Positions 28,970-37,326 of a DNA stretch of 64,000 nucleotides are shown one piece after another (position 1 is the first letter of the stretch; every line of letters begins with the position of its first letter). The translations under genes were made by a program, and so were the position numbers. The notes beneath the pieces are model-generated. The model ran no database searches. It saw only the letters and a list, made by a program, of their open reading frames with translations, and had not been told where the DNA came from. This stretch comes from Qipengyuania vulgaris (GTDB taxonomy: Bacteria > Pseudomonadota > Alphaproteobacteria > Sphingomonadales > Sphingomonadaceae). The stretch covers positions 186,001 to 250,000 of the forward strand of contig CCSI01000002.1 in the NCBI GenBank assembly GCA_000756795.1, in the 5' to 3' direction.

Positions 28970-29686
28970 TCACAAACCCCGCCAGATCTTCGCTGCCTCA
29001 TCATCGCTCGCCCCGAACCGCGCCCTGTCGCAAGCCTTGGGCATGAAGCGCTTGTCGTAGCAGAGGCGCAGTTCCTCTAGCCAACCCTTGCGGTCGAGGC
29101 GGACGCCTATCGCCTCGGGGAACCAGCCCGGGTTCGCGTCGGCGAGTCGGGTGCGGATGGTGCCTGCCGTCAGCCCGTCCTCGCGGCTGATGCGCACGAA
29201 ATCGGGCCAGCGCAGGCCGTTGTAGAGGATGCGCGTGACCTTGAGGTAAGTCGCAGGCGCTTTGGCCATGCAGGTGCCGTGCTTTTCCCACTGGCGGGTG
29301 ACGAGCCGCGCATCGGGACTGATGCAGAGGTTCTTGCGTAGCTCGGCGGCGCGCATGTCTCTCCCGCCGCACCATTGCGGCCAGCTGCGCCTGCTTTCGG
29401 GCCATAGGCCGTGGACGGTGAAGCCGAATCGCCCCTCGCGGCCCGAGCACTGGCGCGCGTGGCGCCTGTCATCCTCGCGGAAACGGCAGAACTCGGGCGC
29501 CCAGCTTAGCGCCAGCGTGTAGCTTGTGACGGGCAGGCGGCGCGGGCGCTCGGTGTCGACCTCAGGGACGCGGACTTCGCGCGGGAGCGAACACTGGAAG
29601 GCCTGTGCATGCACGAGGGCAGGCGCAGCAAGCACGGCCCCGGCCAGCAGGCAGGGAAGCGTTCTAGCTATCGTCTGCCGTCGCAA
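28970..29686 (-). CDS. ribonuclease T2 family protein
   Basis: Secreted or periplasmic RNase of the T2 family. A signal peptide ('TLPCLLAGAVLAAPALVHA') is followed by catalytic block CAS-1 'FTVHGLWPES' and CAS-2 'QWEKHGTC', which supply the two catalytic His; several Cys suit disulfides. TTG at 29686 puts the signal peptide at the N-terminus and is preferred. An in-frame ATG at 29743 would add 19 residues and overlap the upstream gene more. It overlaps the upstream membrane-protein gene by 23 bp. Confidence 0.87.
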   Translation of the reverse strand: MRRQTIARTLPCLLAGAVLAAPALVHAQAFQCSLPREVRVPEVDTERPRRLPVTSYTLALSWAPEFCRFREDDRRHARQCSGREGRFGFTVHGLWPESRRSWPQWCGGRDMRAAELRKNLCISPDARLVTRQWEKHGTCMAKAPATYLKVTRILYNGLRWPDFVRISREDGLTAGTIRTRLADANPGWFPEAIGVRLDRKGWLEELRLCYDKRFMPKACDRARFGASDDEAAKIWRGL

Positions 29687-30086
29687 TGTCAGTGCCGGCG
29701 AACCAGCGATTTGAAGCGGGCAGGAAGGTGAAAACCACCGCAACCGCCTGCAAGGCTACCGATGCGACGCCGACAATGACGCTGCTTCCCTGCTCTTCGG
29801 CCAGAACCTGTGACAGCTCCCACCCCTGCCACAACACCGCAGCGGCGAGCAGGTAGCGCACGAAGCCGATGCGCAGCCTTGCGACCATGAACATCAGCAC
29901 CAGCATCATGCCCACGACGAGGGCGATGCTGGTCACCAGCAGCGTATCGGGGTCGAGCCCCCGGCGGGTGAGATCCCCGCCGGCAGCTTCCTTCATCGCC
30001 TCGTAATCGCGCACCGAGTTAGCGAGGTAGAGACCGATGGCCCCGAAATAGAGCAGCTCGAAAGTGCGAATGGCCTTGGGGCGCAT
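29664..30086 (-). CDS. hypothetical four-helix membrane protein, 140 aa
   Basis: Unassigned membrane protein with about four hydrophobic segments, containing 'ARLRIGFVRYLLAAAVLWQG'. It appears paralogous to the next gene upstream (30103-30537): both start with a Phe-rich first helix, have a soluble loop with 'EAM', and share 'RI.FV...L.A'. ATG 30086 is chosen because upstream residues look non-coding. Function unknown. Confidence 0.7.
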   Translation of the reverse strand: MRPKAIRTFELLYFGAIGLYLANSVRDYEAMKEAAGGDLTRRGLDPDTLLVTSIALVVGMMLVLMFMVARLRIGFVRYLLAAAVLWQGWELSQVLAEEQGSSVIVGVASVALQAVAVVFTFLPASNRWFAGTDIATADDS

Positions 30087-30102
30087 CGTCAGCCTCCCGC
30101 GC

Positions 30103-30537
30103 CTATTGCGCACCCTTCTTGGCTGCGAACCACTCCTTGGAATCCGGCTTGAACAGCATCCAGACCGACAGCAGTGACAGGATGGTGGCGATAACGCCCG
30201 GTATATGCGCCATTCCGAAGCCGCCGACCTGTTCATAGCCCGTGACCATGGTCACCAGCCCGTATGCGATAAGCGCAATGTAGATCCATTTGACGAATTC
30301 GATGCGCAACAGCGAAATCAGCGCCCAGATGGCTACGTTGATGCCGATACCGATGATGAAGCTGATGACGATGATGCCCGACATGGTGCCTTCGCCCATC
30401 ATGCCGTCGAGCTCCGCCATTTCGGCGGCCATCGCTTCCTGCATGGCTGCCCAGCCGAGCACCAGCCCGATCGCGCTCAGCGCAATCGATGCCCAGAAAA
30501 GCATGTCGAACTTCTTCATTGAATCAGGTTTTTGCAT
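30103..30537 (-). CDS. hypothetical four-helix membrane protein, 144 aa
   Basis: Unassigned membrane protein with four hydrophobic segments ('FWASIALSAIGLVLGWAAM', 'IIVISFIIGIGINVAIWAL', 'WIYIALIAYGLVTMV', 'IPGVIATILSLLSVWMLF') and an acidic Met-rich loop after the first. It is a likely paralog of the gene 16 bp downstream. The start may be ATG 30537 or ATG 30519 ('MKKFDMLF'). Confidence 0.7.
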   Translation of the reverse strand: MQKPDSMKKFDMLFWASIALSAIGLVLGWAAMQEAMAAEMAELDGMMGEGTMSGIIVISFIIGIGINVAIWALISLLRIEFVKWIYIALIAYGLVTMVTGYEQVGGFGMAHIPGVIATILSLLSVWMLFKPDSKEWFAAKKGAQ

Positions 30538-30586
30538 GTGACCCCTACTCCCGTTTTAATCCCTCGGGAGCATGTCTGCGCCAAAA

Positions 30587-31447
30587 TCAGAGCGGGGTAA
30601 AGTCCAGACCCACGTCTGCTGCCGGTGCGCTCTGGGTAAGTCTTCCGACCGAGACAAAATCGACGCCGGTCGCGGCCTTGGCATGGATGGTCTGGAGGTT
30701 GATGCCGCCGCTGGCCTCGGTCGGCACGCGGCCTGCCACCAGTGCGACGGCTTCGCGCAAGGTGTCTGGCTCCATATTGTCGAGCAGCAGGCGGGTGGCG
30801 CCTGCCTCCAGCGCGGGTTCAATCTGGTCGATGCGGTCGACTTCGCAGATGATGTCCCTCACCCCTGCCTCTACCGCGCGGCGCACGGCCTCGCCCACGC
30901 TGCCGGCGACGAGGACGTGGTTGTCCTTGATCATCGCGGCATCCCAAAGGCCCATGCGATGGTTCGCCCCGCCGCCCATGCGCACGGCGTATTTTTCGAG
31001 GTGGCGCAGGCCGGGAATGGTCTTGCGCGTATCGAGCAGGGTGCAGCCGGGATTGTCCATCGCGCGCACATATTCGGCGACCATGGTGGCGATGCCGGAG
31101 AGGTGCTGAACGGTGTTGAGCGCAGCGCGTTCGGCGGTGAGCATGGCGCGCGCATTGCCCTCGAGCCGCATCAGGTCGGTCCCGGCAGGGACCTCGGCGC
31201 CTTCTTCGACGAGAATGTCGATGGCCATGTCCGGATCGAGAGCCCTGAAGAAAGCTTCGGCCACGGGAAGGCCCGCGACATGGATCGCGTCACGCGTGTC
31301 CATCACGCCTGAAAAGCGCGCGTTCGCCGGAATGACGCTCTCGCTGGTCACATCATGCCCGCCCCCGGGAAGGCCTTGACCAAGGTCCTCCGCCAGCGTT
31401 TCGCGGACGAAAGCATCCAGATTGAAACCTGTCAGTTCGAAAGCCAC
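30587..31447 (-). CDS. nadC: nicotinate-nucleotide pyrophosphorylase (carboxylating)
   Basis: 286-aa quinolinate phosphoribosyltransferase, which makes nicotinate mononucleotide in NAD synthesis. Signatures are 'GHDVTSESVIP', 'LDTRKTIPGLRHLEKYAVR', 'GGGANHRMGL', 'AAMIKDNH' and the C-terminal 'EASGGINLQTI'. nadA and nadB are not in the window. A REP-like inverted repeat lies directly upstream. Confidence 0.96.
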   Translation of the reverse strand: MAFELTGFNLDAFVRETLAEDLGQGLPGGGHDVTSESVIPANARFSGVMDTRDAIHVAGLPVAEAFFRALDPDMAIDILVEEGAEVPAGTDLMRLEGNARAMLTAERAALNTVQHLSGIATMVAEYVRAMDNPGCTLLDTRKTIPGLRHLEKYAVRMGGGANHRMGLWDAAMIKDNHVLVAGSVGEAVRRAVEAGVRDIICEVDRIDQIEPALEAGATRLLLDNMEPDTLREAVALVAGRVPTEASGGINLQTIHAKAATGVDFVSVGRLTQSAPAADVGLDFTPL

Positions 31448-31455
31448 ACCATACT

Positions 31456-31547
31456 CCGTTCGTGCTGAGCCTGTCGAAGCACCGTTCTTACTTCTGGCGC
31501 AGCGCTCGAAAAGAAGGACGGCCCTTCGACAGGCTCAGGGCGAACGG
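31456..31547. repeat. REP-like inverted repeat ('CTGAGCCTGTCGAAG' type)
   Basis: The left arm (31456-31482) begins CCGTTCG and contains CTGAGCCTGTCGAAG. The right arm (31521-31547) is its near-complement, with CTTCGACAGGCTCAG followed by CGAACGG. About 40 bp separate the arms. This sequence type recurs between genes in many proteobacterial genomes, including sphingomonads, from memory. Here it sits between the response-regulator gene and nadC. Confidence 0.85.
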
Positions 31548-31562
31548 AATTGAGGGCAGTTC

Positions 31563-32360
31563 TTAATGGACGAACCTTGCGACCACGTCACGATAGCTGC
31601 GCGACACCTTCACTTCAGCGCCAGAATCCAGCACGAGGAAACACTCGCCATTGGTGTGCGGCTTCACCTGCCGCACCTGGTCGAGGTTGACGATGGTCGA
31701 GCGATGCACGCGCTGGAAGGTGCGCGGGTCGAGACGGCGTTCAAGGTCTTTCATCGTTTCGCGCAGGATGAGCGAATTGTCGCCCGTGTAGATGCACATG
31801 TAATCGCCTGCGGCCTCGATATGCTCGATCGTGTCGACCTCGACACGGAAGATCTGGCCGCGGTCCTTCACATTGATGAGCTTTTCATAACGGCCAGCAG
31901 CTTCGGCATCCTCGCTGTCCATGTCGTGGGCCGCTTCGGGTGCGACTTCGGACAAGACGCCGCGCAGGCGGTCGGCCTCGTCGCTGCTCTTCTTTTCGGC
32001 AAGGCGCTGGCGGACGCGTTCGATGGTGTCGGCGAGCTTGTCCTCGTCGACCGGTTTCATCAGGTAATTGACCGCATTGGCCTCGAAGGCGCGGATGGCG
32101 TGTTCCTGGAAGGCGGTGACGAAGACGAACAGCGGCGGTTCGATTTCCATGACGCCCTGCACCACCGAAAAGCCGTCGAAACCGGGCATCTGGATGTCGA
32201 GGAAGACAAGGTCGGGCTTCAGCGTCTTGATCGCGCGGATTGCCTCGCGCCCGTTCTGGCAGGTTTCGATCACCTCGACGTCTTCGAACGGTTCCAACCT
32301 TAGCTGGAGGCCCTGGATGGCGAGTTTCTCGTCGTCGACGAGGATCGTTCGGATAGTCAT
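31563..32360 (-). CDS. LytTR-type response regulator
   Basis: 265-aa response regulator. The receiver domain (1-120) has acidic residues Asp9-Asp10, phosphoacceptor Asp55 in 'LVFLDIQMPG', and Lys in 'YLMKPVDE'. The C-terminal LytTR DNA-binding domain (about 165-265) has 'HIEAAGDYMCIYTGD', 'FQRVHRSTIVNLDQV' and 'VSRSYRDVV'. It overlaps the sensor kinase gene by 4 bp (ATGA), so the two form a LytS/AlgZ-like two-component system. Targets unknown. Confidence 0.94.
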   Translation of the reverse strand: MTIRTILVDDEKLAIQGLQLRLEPFEDVEVIETCQNGREAIRAIKTLKPDLVFLDIQMPGFDGFSVVQGVMEIEPPLFVFVTAFQEHAIRAFEANAVNYLMKPVDEDKLADTIERVRQRLAEKKSSDEADRLRGVLSEVAPEAAHDMDSEDAEAAGRYEKLINVKDRGQIFRVEVDTIEHIEAAGDYMCIYTGDNSLILRETMKDLERRLDPRTFQRVHRSTIVNLDQVRQVKPHTNGECFLVLDSGAEVKVSRSYRDVVARFVH

Positions 32361-33574
32361 TTCGCAGTACTTACCTTTGCGGGGGGATTCGGTTCACTAA
32401 CGGTCGAGGCGCTGGAGGGTTTCGGCAGGCCTGTCGCGCGCTCTGCGGCAGACGGCTCCACCTCATCGGCGAATTCGTGCGGAAGCTCGATAATCACCGT
32501 AAAACCGCCGCTTTCGGGGCTGCGGATTTCGAAGCGATGATCGTCGCCATAGGCCTGCGCCAGCCGGTCGCGGATATTGGCGAGGCCGACACCGGTGGAA
32601 TCGCGCCGCTTGTGCGTCGCCATAACGGCAGGCAGGTCGTCTGCCACGCCGCCCACGTCGACGCCCGGGCCTGTATCGGCCACCGTCACGCGCAGCCGCG
32701 GCCCGACGATTTGCGCGAGCAGCGAGATTTCCGCGCCTTCTTCCTGCGGGCTGACGCCGTATTTGATCGCGTTCTCGATCAGTGGCTGCAGCAGCATCGA
32801 AGGGATCTGCGCCCTCGCCGCGCGGTCCTCGATGCGGAAGTTGGTCTGCAAGCGCTCTTCGAAGCGCATGCGTTCGATTTCAAGGTAGAGCTTCAGAGTC
32901 TCGACTTCCTGCGCCACGGTGACCTTGCCCCCCGGCTGGGTGACAAGCGTGTGCCGCAAGAAACTCGACAGCCGCGTCAGCATCGCATTGGCGGGCTTGG
33001 TCTGGTTGAGCAGCACCAGCGTCGAGATCGAGTTCAGCGTGTTGAAGAGAAAATGCGGGTTGAGCTGATAACGCAGCATGGCCAGCTGCGCGCTGGTTGC
33101 CTGTGCCTCGAGCCGCTCCAGCCGGTCGGCCTGCTGCTCGACCTGTAGGAAAAAATTGATCGCGTAATAGAGCGCCGACCATGCACCGAGTAGCGTCAAA
33201 TCGAAGAAGTAGATGCCGATGAAAATGCGGACGAACCCGGTTTCCGACGAGGGCCGCGTGAGGCCCAGCACCCAGCTGTCGATGAAGGAAAAGATGCCCA
33301 CCGCCAGCGCCAGCGCGATCGCCGTGCCGCCCCATGTCACAAGCGGTCTCTGCTTTATGAGGAAGGCGTAGACCACCGAGAGGATCAGGCTGATCGAAAA
33401 GCCGGTTATCGTCGCAATCAGGATAACGAAGAAAAACTCGAGCGGCTGGCCGTTGGCAAAGGCCGACATCGCACGCAGCAGCGCACTGCCGCCCCAGCCG
33501 ATCAGCTGGAGGTTCCAGAACGCCTGGTTCTTGTTGTCGAAGAACGGCGTCGGTTTGAGGGGCAACACGGCCAT
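32357..33574 (-). CDS. sensor histidine kinase, LytS/YehU-type (PF06580)
   Basis: 405-aa kinase. About four membrane helices fill residues 20-150. The phosphorylated His is in 'LRYQLNPHFLFNTLNSIS', the family signature, and the ATPase domain has 'LLQPLIENAIKYGV' and 'VADTGPGVDV'. It lacks a large periplasmic sensor, so the stimulus may be membrane-derived. The C-terminal 45 residues are Pro/Ser-rich and probably disordered. Upstream partner of the LytTR regulator. Confidence 0.94.
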   Translation of the reverse strand: MAVLPLKPTPFFDNKNQAFWNLQLIGWGGSALLRAMSAFANGQPLEFFFVILIATITGFSISLILSVVYAFLIKQRPLVTWGGTAIALALAVGIFSFIDSWVLGLTRPSSETGFVRIFIGIYFFDLTLLGAWSALYYAINFFLQVEQQADRLERLEAQATSAQLAMLRYQLNPHFLFNTLNSISTLVLLNQTKPANAMLTRLSSFLRHTLVTQPGGKVTVAQEVETLKLYLEIERMRFEERLQTNFRIEDRAARAQIPSMLLQPLIENAIKYGVSPQEEGAEISLLAQIVGPRLRVTVADTGPGVDVGGVADDLPAVMATHKRRDSTGVGLANIRDRLAQAYGDDHRFEIRSPESGGFTVIIELPHEFADEVEPSAAERATGLPKPSSASTVSEPNPPAKVSTAK

Positions 33575-33648
33575 CTGCGGGGACTCCTAGCCCAATTGCG
33601 TGATGCTTTGCCAGCAGCTACTCTCCTCCACGTAGTTGGAGAGAGCCG

Positions 33649-34257
33649 ATGAACAAGCCCGAAAACCTCGCCCACTCGCTGGCGGAGCGTGCCAAGTTTC
33701 GCGAAATGAAGGAAGGCACGAAGGAAGACTGGGCCATCATCGGCGCGGAATATCGCGAGTTTGCCAAGGATTTGCCCGATCGCGTGCTCGAGCATTTGAA
33801 GCTGCTCGACGGAGATTTCGGCGGCTTTCCGGTGTGCAGGCTCGAACATTCGCTGCAGACCGCGACTCGCGCGCATCGTGACGGGCGGGACGAGCAATAT
33901 GTCGTGATGGCGCTGCTCCACGACATCGGCGACACTCTGGGAAGCTACAACCATCCCGAAGTCGCCGCAGCCATCATCAAGCCCTTCGTGACCGAGGAAA
34001 TCCACTGGATTTGCCAGAACCACGGCGCCTTCCAGGGCTATTACTATTTCCACCACCTCGGCATGGACAAGGATATGCGCGAGAAATTCCGCGATTCCCC
34101 GCATTTCGAAGCCTGCGCGGAATTCTGCGAGAAATACGACCAGGCCGCCTTCGACCCGGATTACGAGAGTGAGAGCCTCGAATTCTTCGAGCCGATGGTG
34201 CGCCGCGTGATGGCGAAGCCGCTTGCCTCGATGTACGCCAAGGCGATCGACAAATAG
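33649..34257 (+). CDS. HD domain-containing protein
   Basis: 202-aa metal-dependent phosphohydrolase-like protein. The HD pattern is spread over 'CRLEHSLQTATRA' (His), 'MALLHDIGDTLGSYNH' (His-Asp) and a distal Asp in 'CEKYDQAAFDPDY'. This set resembles HD proteins acting on small phosphorylated compounds, such as the PhnZ/inositol-oxygenase-like group ('NHGAFQGYYYFHHLG'). The substrate is unknown. Divergent from the sensor kinase. Confidence 0.82.
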   Translation: MNKPENLAHSLAERAKFREMKEGTKEDWAIIGAEYREFAKDLPDRVLEHLKLLDGDFGGFPVCRLEHSLQTATRAHRDGRDEQYVVMALLHDIGDTLGSYNHPEVAAAIIKPFVTEEIHWICQNHGAFQGYYYFHHLGMDKDMREKFRDSPHFEACAEFCEKYDQAAFDPDYESESLEFFEPMVRRVMAKPLASMYAKAIDK

Positions 34258-34260
34258 ACG

Positions 34261-35217
34261 CTATTCGGCCGGCGCGGCGGGAAAGCGCTGCGACCAGTCG
34301 GCTTCACCCGGTTTCCAGTCATTGGCGGCGATTAGCCGTTTGAGGGCTGCCGTCTCGGCAACGATCATCGCCAGCCTTTCGTCCCATCCATCATGCGTGC
34401 GCTTGCGCAAGAGGCCACCCGAGTGCTTCGGGCCCCAGGTGCGCATCCAGTCGGCAGAGGCTCCGGGATCGTAGCCTGCGTTGAACAGCAGCCATGGCAT
34501 CATCCGGTCGGCCTCGCGCTCGCTTTTACGCGTCTTGCGCCAGCCCCAGCGCTCGCTCTCCTTGCGCCGCGCATGGCCCTGGATGACATGGGCAAGTTCA
34601 TGCGCGACGGCAGCCGCGAAGAGATCGCGCGGCAGGCCGAAGCCCATGAAACCTTCGCCGAAGAATACCGTGTCAGCGCTCGCATAGGCCTCGACGTCAC
34701 CCGTAAGGCGAAACTTGGCAGCGCAGGTCTCGACACCGTCGATCACGGTCTCGCCGCCACGATCGTTGAATGACAGGCCAACGCGGCCATCTTCCAGGCT
34801 GCCCGCAATCGCATCCTCGATCTGGAGGGTGCGCTGCACTGTAGGGAGCGTCGGTTTCCAGCGCTGTTCGACCTGCGCGAGGTCGATGGCGAAGAGCGTG
34901 TGGTTTGCCTTCACACCGGCACGCTCGGCAGGCGATCCGCTTGCCACCGTCTGCACGCCGATATCGCCAGCGAGCGACAGGGCGGCACGCACCTCGTCGG
35001 CACGCGCGTAATTAGCGGCGTCATGGATCATCAGTCCGATGGAGGATGCGGTGGAGGGGCAGAATGCGCTGTTTGCTCGTGCGAGTTGCCAGCCGATGTC
35101 GAAGAGCTGGGCTTCGCGCTGCTGGAACTGCGCAAACGGATTGGGACGCTCCCCGGCCTTGGCTGCTGCGGGTGCAGCAACGAGCGCCAGTACTATCGGG
35201 AGCGCAAGCGCACGCAT
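34261..35217 (-). CDS. M48 family metallopeptidase with PDZ-like segment
   Basis: 318-aa exported protease. Signal peptide 1-19 ('LALPIVLALVAAPAAAKA'). A PDZ-like stretch 'GVQTVASGSPAERAGVKANH' lies at about 86-106, and zinc-binding HELAH is at residues 206-210. The downstream Glu ligand is probably in 'KSEREADRMM'. It is the last gene of a five-gene envelope operon, 3 bp after the DsbA-like gene. Confidence 0.87.
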   Translation of the reverse strand: MRALALPIVLALVAAPAAAKAGERPNPFAQFQQREAQLFDIGWQLARANSAFCPSTASSIGLMIHDAANYARADEVRAALSLAGDIGVQTVASGSPAERAGVKANHTLFAIDLAQVEQRWKPTLPTVQRTLQIEDAIAGSLEDGRVGLSFNDRGGETVIDGVETCAAKFRLTGDVEAYASADTVFFGEGFMGFGLPRDLFAAAVAHELAHVIQGHARRKESERWGWRKTRKSEREADRMMPWLLFNAGYDPGASADWMRTWGPKHSGGLLRKRTHDGWDERLAMIVAETAALKRLIAANDWKPGEADWSQRFPAAPAE

Positions 35218-35220
35218 GGA

Positions 35221-35910
35221 TCAGCCTTCGGAATTTTCGATATATTGTGCGAGCCGGTCATAACCGACGGCGCCTTCGAAGACCTGGTCGCCAACAACCC
35301 AGCTGGGCGTGCCAGTGAAGCCGAGCTGGCGGGCCATCGCATCGTTGCGGGCAAGCTCGGCGGTCACCTCGTCTGATTCGCCATAGGTGCGCGCAGCCTC
35401 CATATCGACACCTGCCGTGCGCGCAGCCGCCGCAACGTTCTCTGCCGTCGGTGTGCCCAGCGCAAACAGCGCGTGGTAAAATGCGTCGTACTTGCCTTGC
35501 TTGGCAGCGGCGAGGCCCATGCGAGCCGAGACTTCGCTGCCGTTGAAGATGGGCCATTCGCGCACGACCACGCGGAGGTCGGGGTCGGCTGCAATAAGGC
35601 GGTCGATATCGGCCACGGTGGAACGGCAATAGCCGCATGCGTAATCGGTGAATTTCACGAGGGTCTTCGAACCATTGGGATTGCCCAATACGGCGCCTGC
35701 GAAAGGCCGCGAAACATTGCCCTTGATAGATGCAAGCTGCTGGCGCGATTCCAGGGTCTGATAGGCGTTCGCCATTTCGGGAAGGATATCGGGGTTCGAA
35801 ACGAGGTACTCGCGCGTGTTTGCGTCACCCAATCCGCTGTAGGTGAAAGCTGCGGCCCCGGCGAAACCGGCGACCAGCGCAACCAGGATTGTCGTCAAAT
35901 ATCTCATCAT
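35221..35910 (-). CDS. DsbA-family thiol-disulfide oxidoreductase
   Basis: 229-aa periplasmic thioredoxin-fold protein. An N-terminal hydrophobic segment (about 5-22) serves as signal or anchor. The active-site motif CGYC is in 'FTDYACGYCRSTV' and the cis-Pro is in 'GFTGTPSWVVGD'. The helical N-terminal part ('NPDILPEMANAYQTLESRQQ') resembles the oligomerisation arm of Com1/ScsC-like members. It probably makes or isomerises disulfides in envelope proteins, perhaps those of its operon. Confidence 0.92.
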   Translation of the reverse strand: MMRYLTTILVALVAGFAGAAAFTYSGLGDANTREYLVSNPDILPEMANAYQTLESRQQLASIKGNVSRPFAGAVLGNPNGSKTLVKFTDYACGYCRSTVADIDRLIAADPDLRVVVREWPIFNGSEVSARMGLAAAKQGKYDAFYHALFALGTPTAENVAAAARTAGVDMEAARTYGESDEVTAELARNDAMARQLGFTGTPSWVVGDQVFEGAVGYDRLAQYIENSEG

Positions 35911-35929
35911 AGCCCCGTCCTTGAAATTC

Positions 35930-37315
35930 CTAGCGCCGCCTGCGCCCCTCGCAGGCGCGCTTGTCGGCCTCGCAAGCCTGCTCCATCAACGCGCGCGCCT
36001 CATGCGCGATGTCGGTCGCGCGAATCCAGTCCGCCGAACCATAGGGAAGCCCCGCCTCTGCCGCCTGTGCGCTGCGCAGCGCGAGCGGGTACTGGCGGTT
36101 CATCACCTGCTGTTCGGCGCTGGCCAGCCGTGCGCGCGGCATGTCGCCCCGCGCGGCATAGACTACGCCCAGCTGGTACCAGGCAAAGGGATTGTAGCGG
36201 TCACGTCCCACCGCGGCACGCAGCACGCGCTCGGCCTCTTCGTAGTAGCTCTCGTCCTCGGTCGCGATGAGCGCGTGGCCCAGCATGGAGGCAATCAGCG
36301 GCTGCGAGCGGGTCAGCTCGACTGCCTTGCGCAAGGGTACGATAGCCTCTTCCGGACGGCCAGATTCGAGCAGGACCTGTCCCTTCAATTCGAGGAAATA
36401 GGGGTCCTCCGGCGAACGCTCGATAAGCGCGTCGACTGCCTCGAGGGCGCGGTCTATGCGCGCCTCCTTGTGATAGGCATAGGCGCGCGCCAGCAGTGCC
36501 GGGGTCGAGCTGTCGCTTTCAGGATAATCGCGCAGCGTGAACTCGGGCTTTGCGACATAGCCCTGCAATTTGGCCTTCACGCGCTGGAAGCGCGTTTCCC
36601 ATGCTTCGTCGAGCGGCGCGTCCCATGCCGGGTCGACCTCGTAGGTCTCCTTGAGCTTGGAAATACGGTCGCCCGAGAGCGGGTGGGTCCGATAGAAACC
36701 AGCTTCATCATCCTGGCGGATACCACGACGCGTCTCCTGGTTCAGGAGCTTGCCGAAGAAGGCGAGCGAGCCCTTGCCGGTGATGCCTGCTTCGGAAAGA
36801 TACTCGGCACCGGCTGCGTCTGCGCTGGCCTCCTGAGTGCGGGTGAAGGAGAGAAAATTGCTCATTGCGGCCTGCTGTCCGAGCGCCATGATGCCCATCC
36901 CTGCCTCGCCGGCACCGGCAAGAACCGCGCCAAGGCCGGCGAGCATCGACAGGATCGAGATGCGGCCCGCTGTCTGGAAGCCCTCGCCGTAGCGGATGAT
37001 ATGGCCGCCAGTGATATGGCCGAGTTCGTGGGCGATAACGCCCTGGACCTCGTTCGCGGTGTCGGCGGCATCGATGAGGCCCGAGTGGATATAAACCACC
37101 TGCCCGCCCGCGACGAAGGCGTTGATGGATGGGTCGTTGATGAGGACGACATCGACGTTTGACGGCTCGAGCCCGGCAGCTTCTATGAGCGGCGCGGAAA
37201 TCTCGTCGAGGAAAGCTTCGGTCTCGGCATCGCGCAGGACGGATTGCGCGGCAGCGGGCTGCGCGGTGAGCACGGCAAGCGCGAGCAGGCCGAGAATGTG
37301 AGAGAGGAAGCGCAT
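35930..37315 (-). CDS. M48 metalloprotease with TPR repeats (BepA-like)
   Basis: 461-aa periplasmic protease. Signal peptide 1-24. Zinc-binding HELGH is at residues 96-100 ('GVIAHELGHITGGH'), and the third-ligand Glu is in 'EASADAAGAEYL'. The C-terminal half has TPR-like helical repeats ('ALEAVDALIERSPEDPYFLE', 'PFAWYQLGVVYAARGD'). This domain order matches BepA/YfgC, a quality-control protease for outer-membrane assembly. The N-terminus was set at 37315 from the signal peptide. Confidence 0.93.
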   Translation of the reverse strand: MRFLSHILGLLALAVLTAQPAAAQSVLRDAETEAFLDEISAPLIEAAGLEPSNVDVVLINDPSINAFVAGGQVVYIHSGLIDAADTANEVQGVIAHELGHITGGHIIRYGEGFQTAGRISILSMLAGLGAVLAGAGEAGMGIMALGQQAAMSNFLSFTRTQEASADAAGAEYLSEAGITGKGSLAFFGKLLNQETRRGIRQDDEAGFYRTHPLSGDRISKLKETYEVDPAWDAPLDEAWETRFQRVKAKLQGYVAKPEFTLRDYPESDSSTPALLARAYAYHKEARIDRALEAVDALIERSPEDPYFLELKGQVLLESGRPEEAIVPLRKAVELTRSQPLIASMLGHALIATEDESYYEEAERVLRAAVGRDRYNPFAWYQLGVVYAARGDMPRARLASAEQQVMNRQYPLALRSAQAAEAGLPYGSADWIRATDIAHEARALMEQACEADKRACEGRRRR

Positions 37316-37326
37316 CAAGGGCCAGC

